Of a DNA stretch of 64,000 nt, positions 45,094-53,762 are shown piece after piece. The translations under genes and the position numbers were made by a program. The DNA is from Gordonia sp. 'Campus' (lineage in GTDB: Bacteria > Actinomycetota > Actinomycetes > Mycobacteriales > Mycobacteriaceae). Location: the NCBI RefSeq assembly GCF_022206305.1, contig NZ_JAKOIW010000006.1, positions 25,756 through 89,755 on the forward strand, in the 5' to 3' direction. How positions within the stretch are numbered: position 1 is the stretch's first letter; each line of letters starts with the position of its first letter. The notes beneath the pieces were generated by a model. The model worked only from the letters and a program-made list of their open reading frames with translations, was not told the DNA's origin and did not search any database.

Positions 45094-46482
45094 CTACGGC
45101 TTGCCCCCGGCGTCGACGAGGAGGCCGTCGGGAATCGGTTGACCAGCGCGGAGGAGGGCGAAGAACTCTTCGGTCTGCTCGTTGACCGGCAGCGCCAGAC
45201 CCTCGTCGGTGAACGTGCTCTCACCGGCGGGCGTCGTCGTGGTGATGGGGTCACGCAGGGCGAACATGAGGGACGCCAGATTCCAGATGTGATCTCGCTC
45301 ATCGACGGTGAGGGCGTCGATCGCGCCGCCGATGAAACCGAAGAGGCGGAACGGGTTCAGCAGCACCGTCGGACTGGTTGCGCGAGACACCAGCGCGGCG
45401 AGGAACTTTCGCTGATTGATGACGCGCTCGAGGTCCGCGCGCGGGAAGGCGCGCGTCCGCACGAGTCCGAGGGCCTCCCGGCCGTTGAGGCGATGGCAGC
45501 CCTTGGCCAGCCGCAGGCCCGCCTTGGGGTCGTTGAGCGGCTGGTCGATGCACATGTCGACGCCGCCCACCGAGTCGACCAGGGTGTCGAATCCGCCGAA
45601 CCCGATCTCGGCGTAGTGGTCGATACGTATGCCGGTGAGATTCTCGACCGTCCGCACCAGGAGTGCGGGCCCGCCGATGCTGAACGACGCGTTGATCTTC
45701 AGGCTGCCCTGTCCGGGGACCTCGACATAGAGGTCGCGCGGGATACTCACCACGACGGCTCTGCCACCGCCCGGCGGATTGTGGACGAGCATGATCGTGT
45801 CCGTTCGCGAGCCGTCGGCGTCTCCGGTGGCCAGATCGCGACGCTGTTCGTCGGTCAGGTCCGACCGTGAATCCGTGCCGACGATCAGCCAGTTGGTCCC
45901 GGGAGTGTCCGACGGGCGTCCCGCATAGGCGGGTAGCGCGTCGATGCGGTCGAGTTTCGAGTCGTAATAGAAGAGCAGCCCGATGCTTCCGAGGACGACG
46001 ACGAGCAGCAGGATCATCATGATCTTTCCGACACGCACCGCGCGGCCGCCCTTGGGCCTCGGCCGGCGAGGCGATCGCGGCGGTCGCGTGGGTCGCGGCG
46101 GCGCGGACGGTGGCCCTGGTGGACGGCCCTGATCGCGCCGATCGTTCCGCACCGGCCCGCGGGACCGGTCGCCCGCCGGGATCGGTTCGGGTTTCTGAGT
46201 GGGTGCGTAACCCCCGGCGGCACCGGCACCGGCACCGGCCGCCGGGTTCGGTCGTGGGCCGGGCGCGCCCTGCTGGGGTCCTCGTCCGGGGACCGGGCCG
46301 CGTGCGGGGATCCGCGGCATCGCCTGGGGGTGGGGGGACGGTCCGCCCGCGGCCGGCGGCGGTCGGTGGCCGGCTGCTCCGGGTACCTGTCCCGGGCGCG
46401 GTGGTGGGCCCGCAGGGCGCCCGGGCGGCATCGGCGGGCCGGGGCGAGGACGCCGGATCATCGGCGGGTCCTGCTCGTTCAT
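45094..46482 (-). CDS. LytR-CpsA-Psr (LCP) family cell-wall ligase
   Basis: 462-residue membrane enzyme. Residues ~1-145 are cytoplasmic and Pro/Arg/Gly-rich (a disordered tail); one helix follows (MMILLLVVVLGSIGLLFYY); the extracellular LCP domain contains GTDSRSDLTDEQRRDLATGD, SRTDTIMLVHNPPGGGRAVV, VSIPRDLYVEVPG and EALGLVRTRAFPRADLERVI, with the Arg/Asp set that binds polyprenyl-pyrophosphate. LCP proteins attach arabinogalactan to peptidoglycan. The ATG at 46482 is 7 nt from TACATT on the minus strand, suggesting leaderless expression. Similar to mycobacterial Rv3840, also next to ferritin. Confidence 0.88.
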   Translation of the reverse strand: MNEQDPPMIRRPRPGPPMPPGRPAGPPPRPGQVPGAAGHRPPPAAGGPSPHPQAMPRIPARGPVPGRGPQQGAPGPRPNPAAGAGAGAAGGYAPTQKPEPIPAGDRSRGPVRNDRRDQGRPPGPPSAPPRPTRPPRSPRRPRPKGGRAVRVGKIMMILLLVVVLGSIGLLFYYDSKLDRIDALPAYAGRPSDTPGTNWLIVGTDSRSDLTDEQRRDLATGDADGSRTDTIMLVHNPPGGGRAVVVSIPRDLYVEVPGQGSLKINASFSIGGPALLVRTVENLTGIRIDHYAEIGFGGFDTLVDSVGGVDMCIDQPLNDPKAGLRLAKGCHRLNGREALGLVRTRAFPRADLERVINQRKFLAALVSRATSPTVLLNPFRLFGFIGGAIDALTVDERDHIWNLASLMFALRDPITTTTPAGESTFTDEGLALPVNEQTEEFFALLRAGQPIPDGLLVDAGGKP

Positions 46483-46594
46483 CCCATCAAATGTACGCAT
46501 GGGAGGTCGTCCCGGACGTCGGCCGGAGGGATGTGCCGAGGATCGCGCGGCCGGCCAGGTCTCGTTTTCGGTCGAACGGGGTACAGAAGGCGCC

Positions 46595-47953
46595 ATGACC
46601 GACAAGCAGGTCGCCGAGACGGGCGACACCGCGGACGACCGCGAGACCACTCCGCTGCGCCGTGCCATCACCGGCAAATTGCTCTTCCTGTTCATCCTCG
46701 GTGATGTCCTCGGCGCCGGGATCTACGCGCTGGTGGGAGAGGTGGCCGGCGAGGTCGGCGGTGCGATCTGGGTTCCGCTGGCCCTTGCCCTGGCGATGGC
46801 CATGCTGACCGCGGCGTCATACGCCGAGCTCGTCACGAAGTATCCGCGGGCCGGAGGTGCCGCGGTGTTCGCACGACGGGCGTACGGCCATCCGCTGGTC
46901 TCGTTCCTCGTCGGCTTCTGCATGCTGGCCGCCGGGGTGACGAGCGCAGCTGGCCTGGCCCTCGCCTTCGCGGGGGACTATCTGCAGGTCTTCCTCGACG
47001 TGCCGACGACGCTGGCCGCCCTCGTGTTCCTCGTCGTGATCGCAGCACTCAACGCGCGCGGGATCACCGAGTCCCTGCGCGCCAACGTGGTGATGACCGT
47101 GGTGGAGGTCTCGGGCCTCGTGCTGATCATCGTCCTGGCCGGGATCGTGCTCGGACGCGGCGACGGCGAGCCGCATCGTGTCATCGAGTTCACCGAGGAC
47201 ACCACCCCGGCCCTCGCGGTGCTGGGCGCCGCGCTGCTCGCCTACTACTCGTTCGTCGGCTTCGAGACCTCGGCCAACATGGCCGAGGAGGTCCGCGACG
47301 TCCGACGCGTCTACCCGAAGGCGCTGTTCGGCGCGCTGCTCACCGCCGGTGTCGTCTACGTACTGGTGGGGCTCGCGGTGTCCGTGGTGGCGCCGCCGGA
47401 GCGTCTCGTCGAGTCGTCGGGTCCGCTCCTCGAGGTGGTCTCGATCGCCGACGTCGGGGTTCCGGACAAGCTGTTCTCGCTCATCGCGCTGATCGCCGTC
47501 GCCAACGGAGCCCTCCTCACGATGATCATGGCGTCGCGGTTGACCTTCGGGATGTCGCGCGAGGGACTGTTGCCGGCGACCCTCGGCCGCGTGCTGCCCG
47601 GTCGGCAGACCCCGTGGGCGGCCATCCTCGCGACCACCGCGGTCGCCATGGTGCTGTCGGCGACCGGGACCGTCGCCGCGCTCGCCGAGACCGTCGTGCT
47701 GCTGTTGTTGTTCGTGTTCATCAGCACCAACGTCGCTGTGCTGGTTCTGCGTCGGGACCGCACGGACACCGACCACTTCCGGGCCCCGACCATCGTGCCG
47801 GTGCTCGCGGTCGGCACGTGCATCGTCCTCATGACCCAGCAGAGCGCGACCACATGGCTGCGCGCCGGCATCCTCATCGCCGTCGGGCTGGCCCTTTACC
47901 TGCTGGCGCGCGCCACCGGTTCGGGCGGCAAGACGGCGCCCCGCGAGGACTGA
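46595..47953 (+). CDS. APC-superfamily amino acid permease
   Basis: 452-residue membrane transporter with about twelve helices. The first helix has FILGDVLGAGIYALVGEVAG, the APC substrate-binding break GAGIY; later motifs are AAGVTSAAGLALAFAGDYL and YYSFVGFETSANMAEEVRDV, shared with YfnA/CAT-type permeases. Substrate probably an amino acid or polyamine. AGAAGG precedes the ATG. Ends at a strong hairpin. Confidence 0.85.
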   Translation: MTDKQVAETGDTADDRETTPLRRAITGKLLFLFILGDVLGAGIYALVGEVAGEVGGAIWVPLALALAMAMLTAASYAELVTKYPRAGGAAVFARRAYGHPLVSFLVGFCMLAAGVTSAAGLALAFAGDYLQVFLDVPTTLAALVFLVVIAALNARGITESLRANVVMTVVEVSGLVLIIVLAGIVLGRGDGEPHRVIEFTEDTTPALAVLGAALLAYYSFVGFETSANMAEEVRDVRRVYPKALFGALLTAGVVYVLVGLAVSVVAPPERLVESSGPLLEVVSIADVGVPDKLFSLIALIAVANGALLTMIMASRLTFGMSREGLLPATLGRVLPGRQTPWAAILATTAVAMVLSATGTVAALAETVVLLLLFVFISTNVAVLVLRRDRTDTDHFRAPTIVPVLAVGTCIVLMTQQSATTWLRAGILIAVGLALYLLARATGSGGKTAPRED

Positions 47954-47970
47954 TCGGGGACCACGATCCG

Positions 47971-48007
47971 GTTGCGGTTGTTCCCGGTATCCGGGAACAA
48001 CCGCAAC
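47971..48007. terminator. bidirectional terminator between the permease and the cold-shock-like gene
   Basis: A perfect 17-bp stem (arms 47971-47987 and 47991-48007, GTTGCGGTTGTTCCCGG) with a TAT loop separates two convergent genes. Confidence 0.85.
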
Positions 48008-48041
48008 GCGATCGGCAGGCGCCTCGACGACACCCGGCGGC

Positions 48042-48647
48042 TCATCGAGCCCGTATGTTGTTGGCGCGGAACGGGTATCCATCCTGGCCCGGGGCCTCGT
48101 ACTGGAACTCGACGGGTTGCCCGTGAGCGAGCGTGCGATAACCGGCGCCGACGATCGCACTGAAGTGCGCCCACGCGCCGCCGGGGGTGGCCTCGGAGTC
48201 GAGCACGCCCCAGCCCTCCTCGTCGCGCCAGAACCGCACGGTGCCAGAGGTGTTGGGCCGCAGTGAGGTCTCCGGTGGCGTCACGTCCGCATCGTCGACG
48301 ATCGTTTCCTCGATGGTCGTGAGCCCATCGGGGCCGGGTGAGCCGACACTGTGCCAGAGCGCACCCCGGTAGGCCCCCCGCGGCATCGCCGGCGCGGACG
48401 ACTGGGATGGCCACACCGCCAAAGCGACGTAACGGCAGCCCTTCTCGCGCGGAGAGGCGATCGCGTGGTCGAATTCGACGGCGGTTCCCGGACGTAACCC
48501 CGGCCGGAACATCCCGTCCAGGTCGACAACGGCGCGCAACCGGACGACGGAGGACTCCACGTAGACCGTTCCCGACAGCGTCGATGACTCGATGACGCCC
48601 CAGCCTGCGTCGTGGTGCCATTCGCGGATCGTCCCGGTGTCGGTCAT
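48042..48647 (-). CDS. protein with two tandem degenerate cold-shock domains
   Basis: 201 residues. The C-terminal half reads GTVRFWRDEEGWGVLDS, AWAHFSAIVGAGYRTLAHGQ and VEFQYEAPGQDGYPFRANNI, the cold-shock pattern with RNP1-like EGWGVL and RNP2-like AWAHF. The N-terminal half repeats it more loosely: GTIREWHHDAGWGVIES, VYVESSVVRLRAVVDL, GTAVEFDHAIA. Aromatic RNP residues are partly changed (KGFGFI becomes GWGV). Likely binds single-stranded nucleic acid; function unknown. The two domains are linked by ~60 residues. Confidence 0.7.
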   Translation of the reverse strand: MTDTGTIREWHHDAGWGVIESSTLSGTVYVESSVVRLRAVVDLDGMFRPGLRPGTAVEFDHAIASPREKGCRYVALAVWPSQSSAPAMPRGAYRGALWHSVGSPGPDGLTTIEETIVDDADVTPPETSLRPNTSGTVRFWRDEEGWGVLDSEATPGGAWAHFSAIVGAGYRTLAHGQPVEFQYEAPGQDGYPFRANNIRAR

Positions 48648-48745
48648 CGCACCACCGTAGGTGGAGGGAGCATTCCACGAAACCGAATATCCACGGCGCG
48701 GACCGGAATTTGCGCGACGGGGCCGGATTGCGGCGGGTGGAATGC

Positions 48746-48819
48746 GGTCGCACGCGACTTGATTCCGTCCGTGCGACCTCGATCGAAGTCGCGTCGACGA
48801 ACCGAAGTCGCGTGCGACC
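48746..48819. repeat. double palindrome element B
   Basis: 74 bp between the cold-shock-like gene and the MpaB gene. Outer arms GGTCGCACGCGACTT (48746-48760) and AAGTCGCGTGCGACC (48805-48819) pair perfectly over 15 bp; inside lies a 20-bp near-palindrome GCGACCTCGATCGAAGTCGC (48773-48792). Same plan as elements A and C. Confidence 0.85.
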
Positions 48820-48881
48820 TCAATTCGGGGGGCGGAGGCAGTGAGCGGGGGGCTCGGGAGTCGAGGGTGGGTCCGCGACCC

Positions 48882-50126
48882 TCAGCGCTCCGCGAGCGAC
48901 CCGATCTCCGGTGCGTCCGGACCGAAGTGGCGGTACAGCGCGCGACGGCGGGCACGAGCGCCCATCCATTCGAGGTAGCGGGGACCTGCAGGGGTGCGTG
49001 CGATCAGTTGGTAGGTGATCGCGTTGCGAGCCCAGGCGAGACCGAAAGCCCAAGGGAGAGTGGGTCGTAGGCCGAGATCGCGCATGCCGCGAACGCCCAG
49101 GAATCCCTGCAGCATGCTGAGCAGTCGCGCGCGGGTGTAGTGGGCCGACAGTCCGGGCAGCCGGCGGTAGTGCAGTTTCCGCTGCGCGTCGACGATGGCG
49201 GTGGTCAGTGCGGCGCCGGCGTCGGTGACGTCGTGCTGGGCGAGCAGGACCGCGTAACTCAGCTGATGCTGGTCGCGTTCGGCGTCGAAGAGCCAGTCCT
49301 CGTCGACGCCGATGAGCCATCCGACGTACTTCCAGAGATGCATGAGGGCACGCGATTCGTCGCGGCTGACGGGAACGCCGAGAGCTCGGACTCCCATCAT
49401 GAGGGCGCCGCTGAAGAGGTTCAGGGTCGCGGCGAGGTCGGACTGGTTGATCGGCAGGCCCCACTGCTCGACGTCCCAGCGGCCGTTGTGCTCGTAGCGT
49501 TCGTTGACCAGCGCATGCATGAGGCGGACATGTACGGTGAGCCGCCAACCCTCGCCGGTCCGGTGCATCCCGCCCGGTTCGCCGACGGCGATCGCCCAGG
49601 TCTGTGTCTCGCCGAGGCGCCGGATCACCGTGTTGCCGGTCAGGCCGCCGGTCGCCACGAGCAGGTCCGCAGGTCCGCCGAACCGGTAGCCGCCGATGAG
49701 CGACAGCTGGAGGAGGACGTCGTTGGCGTTCTGCCCGAAGCGGCGATAGACGGCGGCACCCCGCTCGCACAGTTCGGGGTCGACCCAGTCGGGAGTGTCC
49801 TCGACCATCGCGAAGAATTCACGCAGCACCGCGGGTGCGTCCGCCGGCATGTCCCCGGACAGTGCGCTCTCGAACTGCCGCATGGTGACCCGACCCGCGG
49901 AGTCGCGGGGCAGGCGCATCGCACGCACGAGAGCGGCGGCCGGCTCGTCACGCGTGAGGTAGCGGCGTCCGAGATCGGCGAGCTCGGCTTCGGACGGCTC
50001 GCGGAGCCGGTTGTAGACCTTCAACATCTTGCCGATCCGGCGGCCGCGAGCCTCGGCGGCGCGGTGTCGCCGGGGGACTGGCGGATGGTCGGCCCGAGCC
50101 CGGCCGGTGTGCGCATCGACGGTCAT
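48882..50126 (-). CDS. oxygenase MpaB family protein (DUF2236)
   Basis: 414-residue member of the DUF2236/MpaB family, which includes MpaB oxygenases and the latex-clearing Lcp heme enzymes. Conserved features: RLTVHVRLMHALVNERYEHN, WGLPINQSDLAATLNLFSGA, MHLWKYVGWLIGVDEDWLFD (His and Trp near the heme site), and LGETQTWAIAVGEPGG. No signal peptide, unlike secreted Lcp, so it is cytoplasmic. The start has TAGATT exactly 6 nt upstream on the minus strand, so the mRNA may be leaderless. The phased tandem array begins about 50 bp further upstream. Confidence 0.8.
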   Translation of the reverse strand: MTVDAHTGRARADHPPVPRRHRAAEARGRRIGKMLKVYNRLREPSEAELADLGRRYLTRDEPAAALVRAMRLPRDSAGRVTMRQFESALSGDMPADAPAVLREFFAMVEDTPDWVDPELCERGAAVYRRFGQNANDVLLQLSLIGGYRFGGPADLLVATGGLTGNTVIRRLGETQTWAIAVGEPGGMHRTGEGWRLTVHVRLMHALVNERYEHNGRWDVEQWGLPINQSDLAATLNLFSGALMMGVRALGVPVSRDESRALMHLWKYVGWLIGVDEDWLFDAERDQHQLSYAVLLAQHDVTDAGAALTTAIVDAQRKLHYRRLPGLSAHYTRARLLSMLQGFLGVRGMRDLGLRPTLPWAFGLAWARNAITYQLIARTPAGPRYLEWMGARARRRALYRHFGPDAPEIGSLAER

Positions 50127-50175
50127 GAGACGAATCTATCGAATCATCTCACGGTGTCAACGGGTTGGACTGGGT

Positions 50176-50334
50176 GCACGGTCGACGGGAAAGGGCGCAC
50201 GGTCGACGGGAACCAGCGCACGGTCGACGGGAACCAGCGCACGGTCGACGGAAATTGACGCACGCTCGACGGGAAAGGGCGCACGGTCGACGGAAATTGA
50301 CGCACGGTCGACGGAAAGGACGCACGGTCGACGG
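50176..50334. repeat. eight-copy tandem array with 21-bp phasing
   Basis: The core GCACGGTCGACGG starts at 50176, 50197, 50218, 50239, 50260 (one G to C change), 50281, 50302 and 50322: seven spacings of 21, 21, 21, 21, 21, 21 and 20 bp. The 8-bp spacers belong to three types (GAAAGGGC, GAACCAGC, AAATTGAC), with a shortened AAAGGAC after the seventh copy. Each core contains the palindrome GTCGAC. The array is between the CPBP gene stop and the MpaB gene start. Confidence 0.95.
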
Positions 50335-50346
50335 GTGCGTGGCCGC

Positions 50347-51144
50347 TCAGCCGACCCAGGACAGATGGTCGCGCAGCAGCGCGTACCCGATGAAGGCGAC
50401 GACGTCGATCACCGCATGGGCGACCACGAGCGGCCAGGCACGGCCGGTGACCTGGTAATACCGTCCGTAGACGACGCCCATGACCAGGTTGCCGACCCCG
50501 GCCCCGAACCCCTGGTAGAGGTGATACCCGCCGCGCAGGATCGCGCTCGACGCCAGTGCCTTGCCGTCGGACACGCCCAGTTGCCGCAGGCGCGTGATGA
50601 AGTACGCGACGACGACGATCTCCTCGGCGGCGGCGTTGCCGATCGCAATGAGGATCAAGACCGGCCACTCCCACCACGTGTCGGCCTGGCTCGGCACGAG
50701 GCTCGCGTTGAGACCCAGGGCCCGCGCCACCGCGACGAGCACCAGACCGGGAAGTCCGATGATCGCCGCGAGGACCAGTCCGGCGGGGATGTCGCGGCGC
50801 GGTGTCCAGCGACCGAGCCCGACCTTGCGCAATCCGAGTCCGCTCCGCCACAGGAGGTAGACGCCGAGCGATGCGATCGCGAACAGCCGGAGCCCGGACA
50901 TCACCTGCCGAATCGCGTCGATGAGGTCGAGATCCGAGCGACTGGGGTTGAGCGCGACGGTCTGCTGCCCGATCCCGCCCGCGAGTTCGGCCTCGAGGAG
51001 CGCGAGCGCCGCCGACAGCGCGGAGAAGGCGAACGTCAGGACCCCGACGATGATCAGTTCGACGACGATGCCTCGTCGTTCGATGCGGTCGGTCACGACC
51101 GGGATGCCGTGGGGCGGCGGTTTCAGGTACTCGCGCAGGGCCAT
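50347..51144 (-). CDS. CPBP-family intramembrane metalloprotease
   Basis: 265-residue membrane protein of the CAAX-protease/bacteriocin-processing (CPBP) type. The catalytic EE pair is in NAAAEEIVVVAYFITRLRQL and a second motif RGGYHLYQGFGAGVGNLVMG supplies the His-rich site; AHAVIDVVAFIGY is the third. About eight helices. Substrate unknown; some members process prenylated proteins or give self-immunity to peptides. Transcribed toward the tandem array. Confidence 0.88.
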   Translation of the reverse strand: MALREYLKPPPHGIPVVTDRIERRGIVVELIIVGVLTFAFSALSAALALLEAELAGGIGQQTVALNPSRSDLDLIDAIRQVMSGLRLFAIASLGVYLLWRSGLGLRKVGLGRWTPRRDIPAGLVLAAIIGLPGLVLVAVARALGLNASLVPSQADTWWEWPVLILIAIGNAAAEEIVVVAYFITRLRQLGVSDGKALASSAILRGGYHLYQGFGAGVGNLVMGVVYGRYYQVTGRAWPLVVAHAVIDVVAFIGYALLRDHLSWVG

Positions 51145-51219
51145 GCGGGCCAGCCTAGGACCCCGCGATCGGTAGCGATAATGCGCAGATGACGCGCATT
51201 GTCGCTACGAAATCCCCGG

Positions 51220-51972
51220 TCAGTCGGGCATCGAGTTGAGGAACGGGCAACCCGCCAGATTGCGAAGTGCGCGCGACAGTTCGAAGACGTCGGAGACCGG
51301 CCGCGCGAACGGCAGGCGGACGTCGGAGTCGCCCTCGAGGCCTTCGATGCGGAACCGGATGCCGAAGCGGTCGAGACCCAGCGGTCGAACCCGGCCGCGA
51401 CGAAGGTTCTCGGGCAGCTTGCGCACGAGTTGGCCGACGATGTCGGCGTGATCGGAGTCGAGGTGCTCGAGCCAACTGCCCTCGTGTTCCCAGAACGGGT
51501 CGGGATCGGCGTCGGCGAGTTCGGTGGCCGAGACCGATGCCGCGCCGTCGGACGACGCGATGACCGCGGTGTCGACCTGCAGCCGCAGCATCGACGCACC
51601 GTGACCGATGTCGAGAAGGCCGTCGTCGGGATGTTCGGCGGCGATCTCGATGGCGAGGTCGCGCTCGAGGTCCCGCGGGACCGCGTGCAGCGTGCCGTTC
51701 AGCCAGATCACCGAACGGACGCGTTCCCGCAGGTCGATGGGCGCCCAGTCGGTCACCTCGAGCATCGCCGGGACTCCCTCGGCGTCGTCGACGGCCCGCA
51801 TGGCGTCTCCGGAGGTGGGCACGAGCACGAAGGCCTGCGACTCGAAGAGATGGACGACGTCGACCGGTGTCGCGTCGGCACCTTCGACGGCCAGGATCGC
51901 GGACCCGACCCGACGACATGCCGTCTGGATCATCTCGGCATCCGTCGGGCGGTCGGTCGTCGTTTTCGTCAT
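51220..51972 (-). CDS. DUF2470 domain protein (iron-linked)
   Basis: 250 residues with a DUF2470 (HugZ-like C-terminal) fold, visible around ALRNLAGCPFLNSMPD at the C-terminus and HLFESQAFVLVPTSGDAMRA, LEVTDWAPIDLRERVRSVIW. DUF2470 modules occur in heme-degrading and iron-responsive proteins. ATG 51972 has GGAGAGA 6 nt upstream. A strong iron box lies 42-60 bp upstream, and the gene is divergent from pheA, as is the IdeR-regulated Rv3839 in mycobacteria. Confidence 0.82.
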   Translation of the reverse strand: MTKTTTDRPTDAEMIQTACRRVGSAILAVEGADATPVDVVHLFESQAFVLVPTSGDAMRAVDDAEGVPAMLEVTDWAPIDLRERVRSVIWLNGTLHAVPRDLERDLAIEIAAEHPDDGLLDIGHGASMLRLQVDTAVIASSDGAASVSATELADADPDPFWEHEGSWLEHLDSDHADIVGQLVRKLPENLRRGRVRPLGLDRFGIRFRIEGLEGDSDVRLPFARPVSDVFELSRALRNLAGCPFLNSMPD

Positions 51973-52013
51973 GACTGTCTCTCCGGTCGGCGTCACGGGG
52001 ACGCGTGCTGTTG

Positions 52014-52032
52014 AAAGGTAACCCTAACCTAA
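52014..52032 (-). promoter_or_regulatory. DtxR/IdeR iron box upstream of the DUF2470 gene
   Basis: The site agrees with TWAGGTWAGSCTWACCTWA at 17 of 19 positions counting W and S, and the minus-strand reading TTAGGTTAGGGTTACCTTT contains a -10-like TAGGGT. Binding of an iron-loaded repressor would block that promoter. Confidence 0.7.
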
Positions 52033-52120
52033 ATTCTCTGGGTGCAGGCGTCAACGGGGAAAGTGTGGGCGCGCAACCGCCCATCCGAGGCCGTGCAGCG
52101 ATGTCCACTAGGCTCGGGTG

Positions 52121-53089
52121 GTGCCTGTGATCGCGTACTTCGGACCCCCCGGAACCTTCACCGAGATGGCACTCGATGCGATCCTCGACGCGCACGATCC
52201 GACTCACGGCGGCCCAGACCTGTCGGGGACCGTCGACCGGGTCCCCGCACAGAGTCCCGCCGCGACCATCGAGATGATCCGAAGAGGCGAAGCCGACTTC
52301 GGGTGCGTGCCGATCGAGAGTTCGCTGGAGGGTTCGGTTCCCGCGACCATGGACGCGCTCGTACCCCCCGCTGCGGACGGGCCCGCCGGTCGGGTGCAGG
52401 CATTCGCCGAGACGGTTCTCGACATCTCGTTCACCATCGCCGCGGCCGAACCCGTCGAAGCCGCCGACGTCCGCACGATCGCCGCCTACCCGGTCGCCTC
52501 GGCCCAGGTGCGGCAACGGGTCGGTGAACTCTTCCCGAACGCCCGGTTCGTCACCTCGGGTTCCAATGCCGCAGCAGCGCAAGATGTTGCGGCCGGGAAG
52601 GCCGACGCGGCGGTCACCACCGGGCTCGCGGCCAGATTGTCCGAACTCGTCGTCCTCGCCGACGGCGTCACCGACGCCCGGGATGCGACCACGCGGTTCC
52701 TCCTGGTGGGCCGGCCCGGAATCCCGACGCCGAGTACCGGCGCCGACCGGACCTCGGTCATCCTCGATCTGTCCAACGAACCGGGTAGCCTGATGGCGGC
52801 GATGAACGAGTTCGCCTCACGCGGAATCGATCTCACCAGGATCGAGTCCCGCCCGCAGCGCGACGAGGCGCAAGGTCGCAGCATCGCGGGCCGGTACCGG
52901 TTCTTCCTCGACGCCGTCGGCCACATCGACGACGCCGCGGTCGCCGAAGCCCTTGCCGCACTGCATCGTCGATGCGAGCGGGTGGTGTTCCTCGGGTCGT
53001 GGCCCGCGGTGCGGACCACCGGAGCGGCTCCACCCGATCACACCGAATCCCTTGTCTGGGTCGAGTCGATGCGTCGAGGAGGTATCTGA
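52121..53089 (+). CDS. pheA: prephenate dehydratase
   Basis: 322-residue enzyme converting prephenate to phenylpyruvate in phenylalanine synthesis. Catalytic domain: AYFGPPGTFTEMALDAIL, CVPIESSLEGSVPATMDAL, and the TRF motif DATTRFLLVG. The C-terminal ACT regulatory domain has EPGSLMAAMNEFASRGIDLT and RIESRP (the ESRP phenylalanine-binding motif). TAGGCT lies 6 nt before the GTG at 52121 but only 3 nt before the GTG at 52118, so 52121 is the better start and the mRNA is probably leaderless. The mutase gene overlaps its stop by 1 bp. Confidence 0.95.
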   Translation: MPVIAYFGPPGTFTEMALDAILDAHDPTHGGPDLSGTVDRVPAQSPAATIEMIRRGEADFGCVPIESSLEGSVPATMDALVPPAADGPAGRVQAFAETVLDISFTIAAAEPVEAADVRTIAAYPVASAQVRQRVGELFPNARFVTSGSNAAAAQDVAAGKADAAVTTGLAARLSELVVLADGVTDARDATTRFLLVGRPGIPTPSTGADRTSVILDLSNEPGSLMAAMNEFASRGIDLTRIESRPQRDEAQGRSIAGRYRFFLDAVGHIDDAAVAEALAALHRRCERVVFLGSWPAVRTTGAAPPDHTESLVWVESMRRGGI

Positions 53090-53748
53090 TGGCACGCCTG
53101 CACCTGGTCCGCCACGGCGAGACCACCGCCAACGTGATGCGTAGGCTCGACACCGCCCTGCCCGGCGCCGCACTGACCGATTTCGGTGCGCGCCAAGGTG
53201 TTCGATTCGGACTCGAGCACGCCCTCGAACAACCCGCTGTGCTGCTCAGCTCACGCGCCCTCCGGGCCCGGCAGACGGCCGAATTGATCGGCTCGGTCTG
53301 GGACGTCGAGACCGCCGCGGTCGACGGCGTGCACGAGGTCCAGGCCGGGGACCTCGAGGATCACACCGACCGTGAATCCTACGAGGTGTTCCACGGCATC
53401 ATGCAGCGCTGGCACGACGGCGACCTCGACGCTCGTATCCCCGGCGGCGAATCGCTGGCGATGGTCTACGACCGTTACCTGCCGACGGTCGAGGATCTCG
53501 CCGACATGTATCTGACCGGGCCGGACCAGCGAGATGTCTACCTGGTGAGCCACGGCGCGGCCATTCGGCTGATCGCGGCGCGGTTGTCCGGCATCGACTC
53601 CCGCTTCGCGGCCGCCACCCACCTCGGCAACACCGGTTCCATCGAACTCGAATACGCAGACGGAGTGTGGGTGTGCCGGAGGTGGGGGGCGAAGTCGGCG
53701 CCGTTCGAGGTCGTCGACGAGCCGTTGGTCGACGAGCCGATGGGTTGA
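53089..53748 (+). CDS. histidine phosphatase (phosphoglycerate mutase-like)
   Basis: 219-residue member of the histidine phosphatase superfamily. The nucleophile His is in LVRHGETTANVMRR; the second catalytic His in LVSHGAAIRLIAARL; the phosphate-handling Arg in SRALRARQTAELIG. Full length. In mycobacteria the same gene follows pheA. The substrate is not known; glucosyl-3-phosphoglycerate phosphatase is one possibility from related proteins. A strong GAGGAGG precedes the ATG, which overlaps pheA. Confidence 0.88.
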   Translation: MARLHLVRHGETTANVMRRLDTALPGAALTDFGARQGVRFGLEHALEQPAVLLSSRALRARQTAELIGSVWDVETAAVDGVHEVQAGDLEDHTDRESYEVFHGIMQRWHDGDLDARIPGGESLAMVYDRYLPTVEDLADMYLTGPDQRDVYLVSHGAAIRLIAARLSGIDSRFAAATHLGNTGSIELEYADGVWVCRRWGAKSAPFEVVDEPLVDEPMG

Positions 53749-53762
53749 GGTCGGAGGCGCGG

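Noticed and set aside
48882-50126. Secreted latex-clearing protein (Lcp)
   Set aside because: Shares the DUF2236 fold but has no Tat or Sec signal peptide; the broader MpaB family is safer.
50176-50334. Array as a CRISPR
   Set aside because: Cores of 13 bp with 8-bp recurring spacers and no cas genes; the RecB-like nuclease at 25109 is the TM0106 type, not Cas4 in a cas operon.
50144-50851. Minus-strand frame encoding heptapeptide VR-FPST repeats through the tandem array
   Set aside because: A 21-bp period keeps every frame open; this frame runs out of phase through the CPBP gene and has no start signal.
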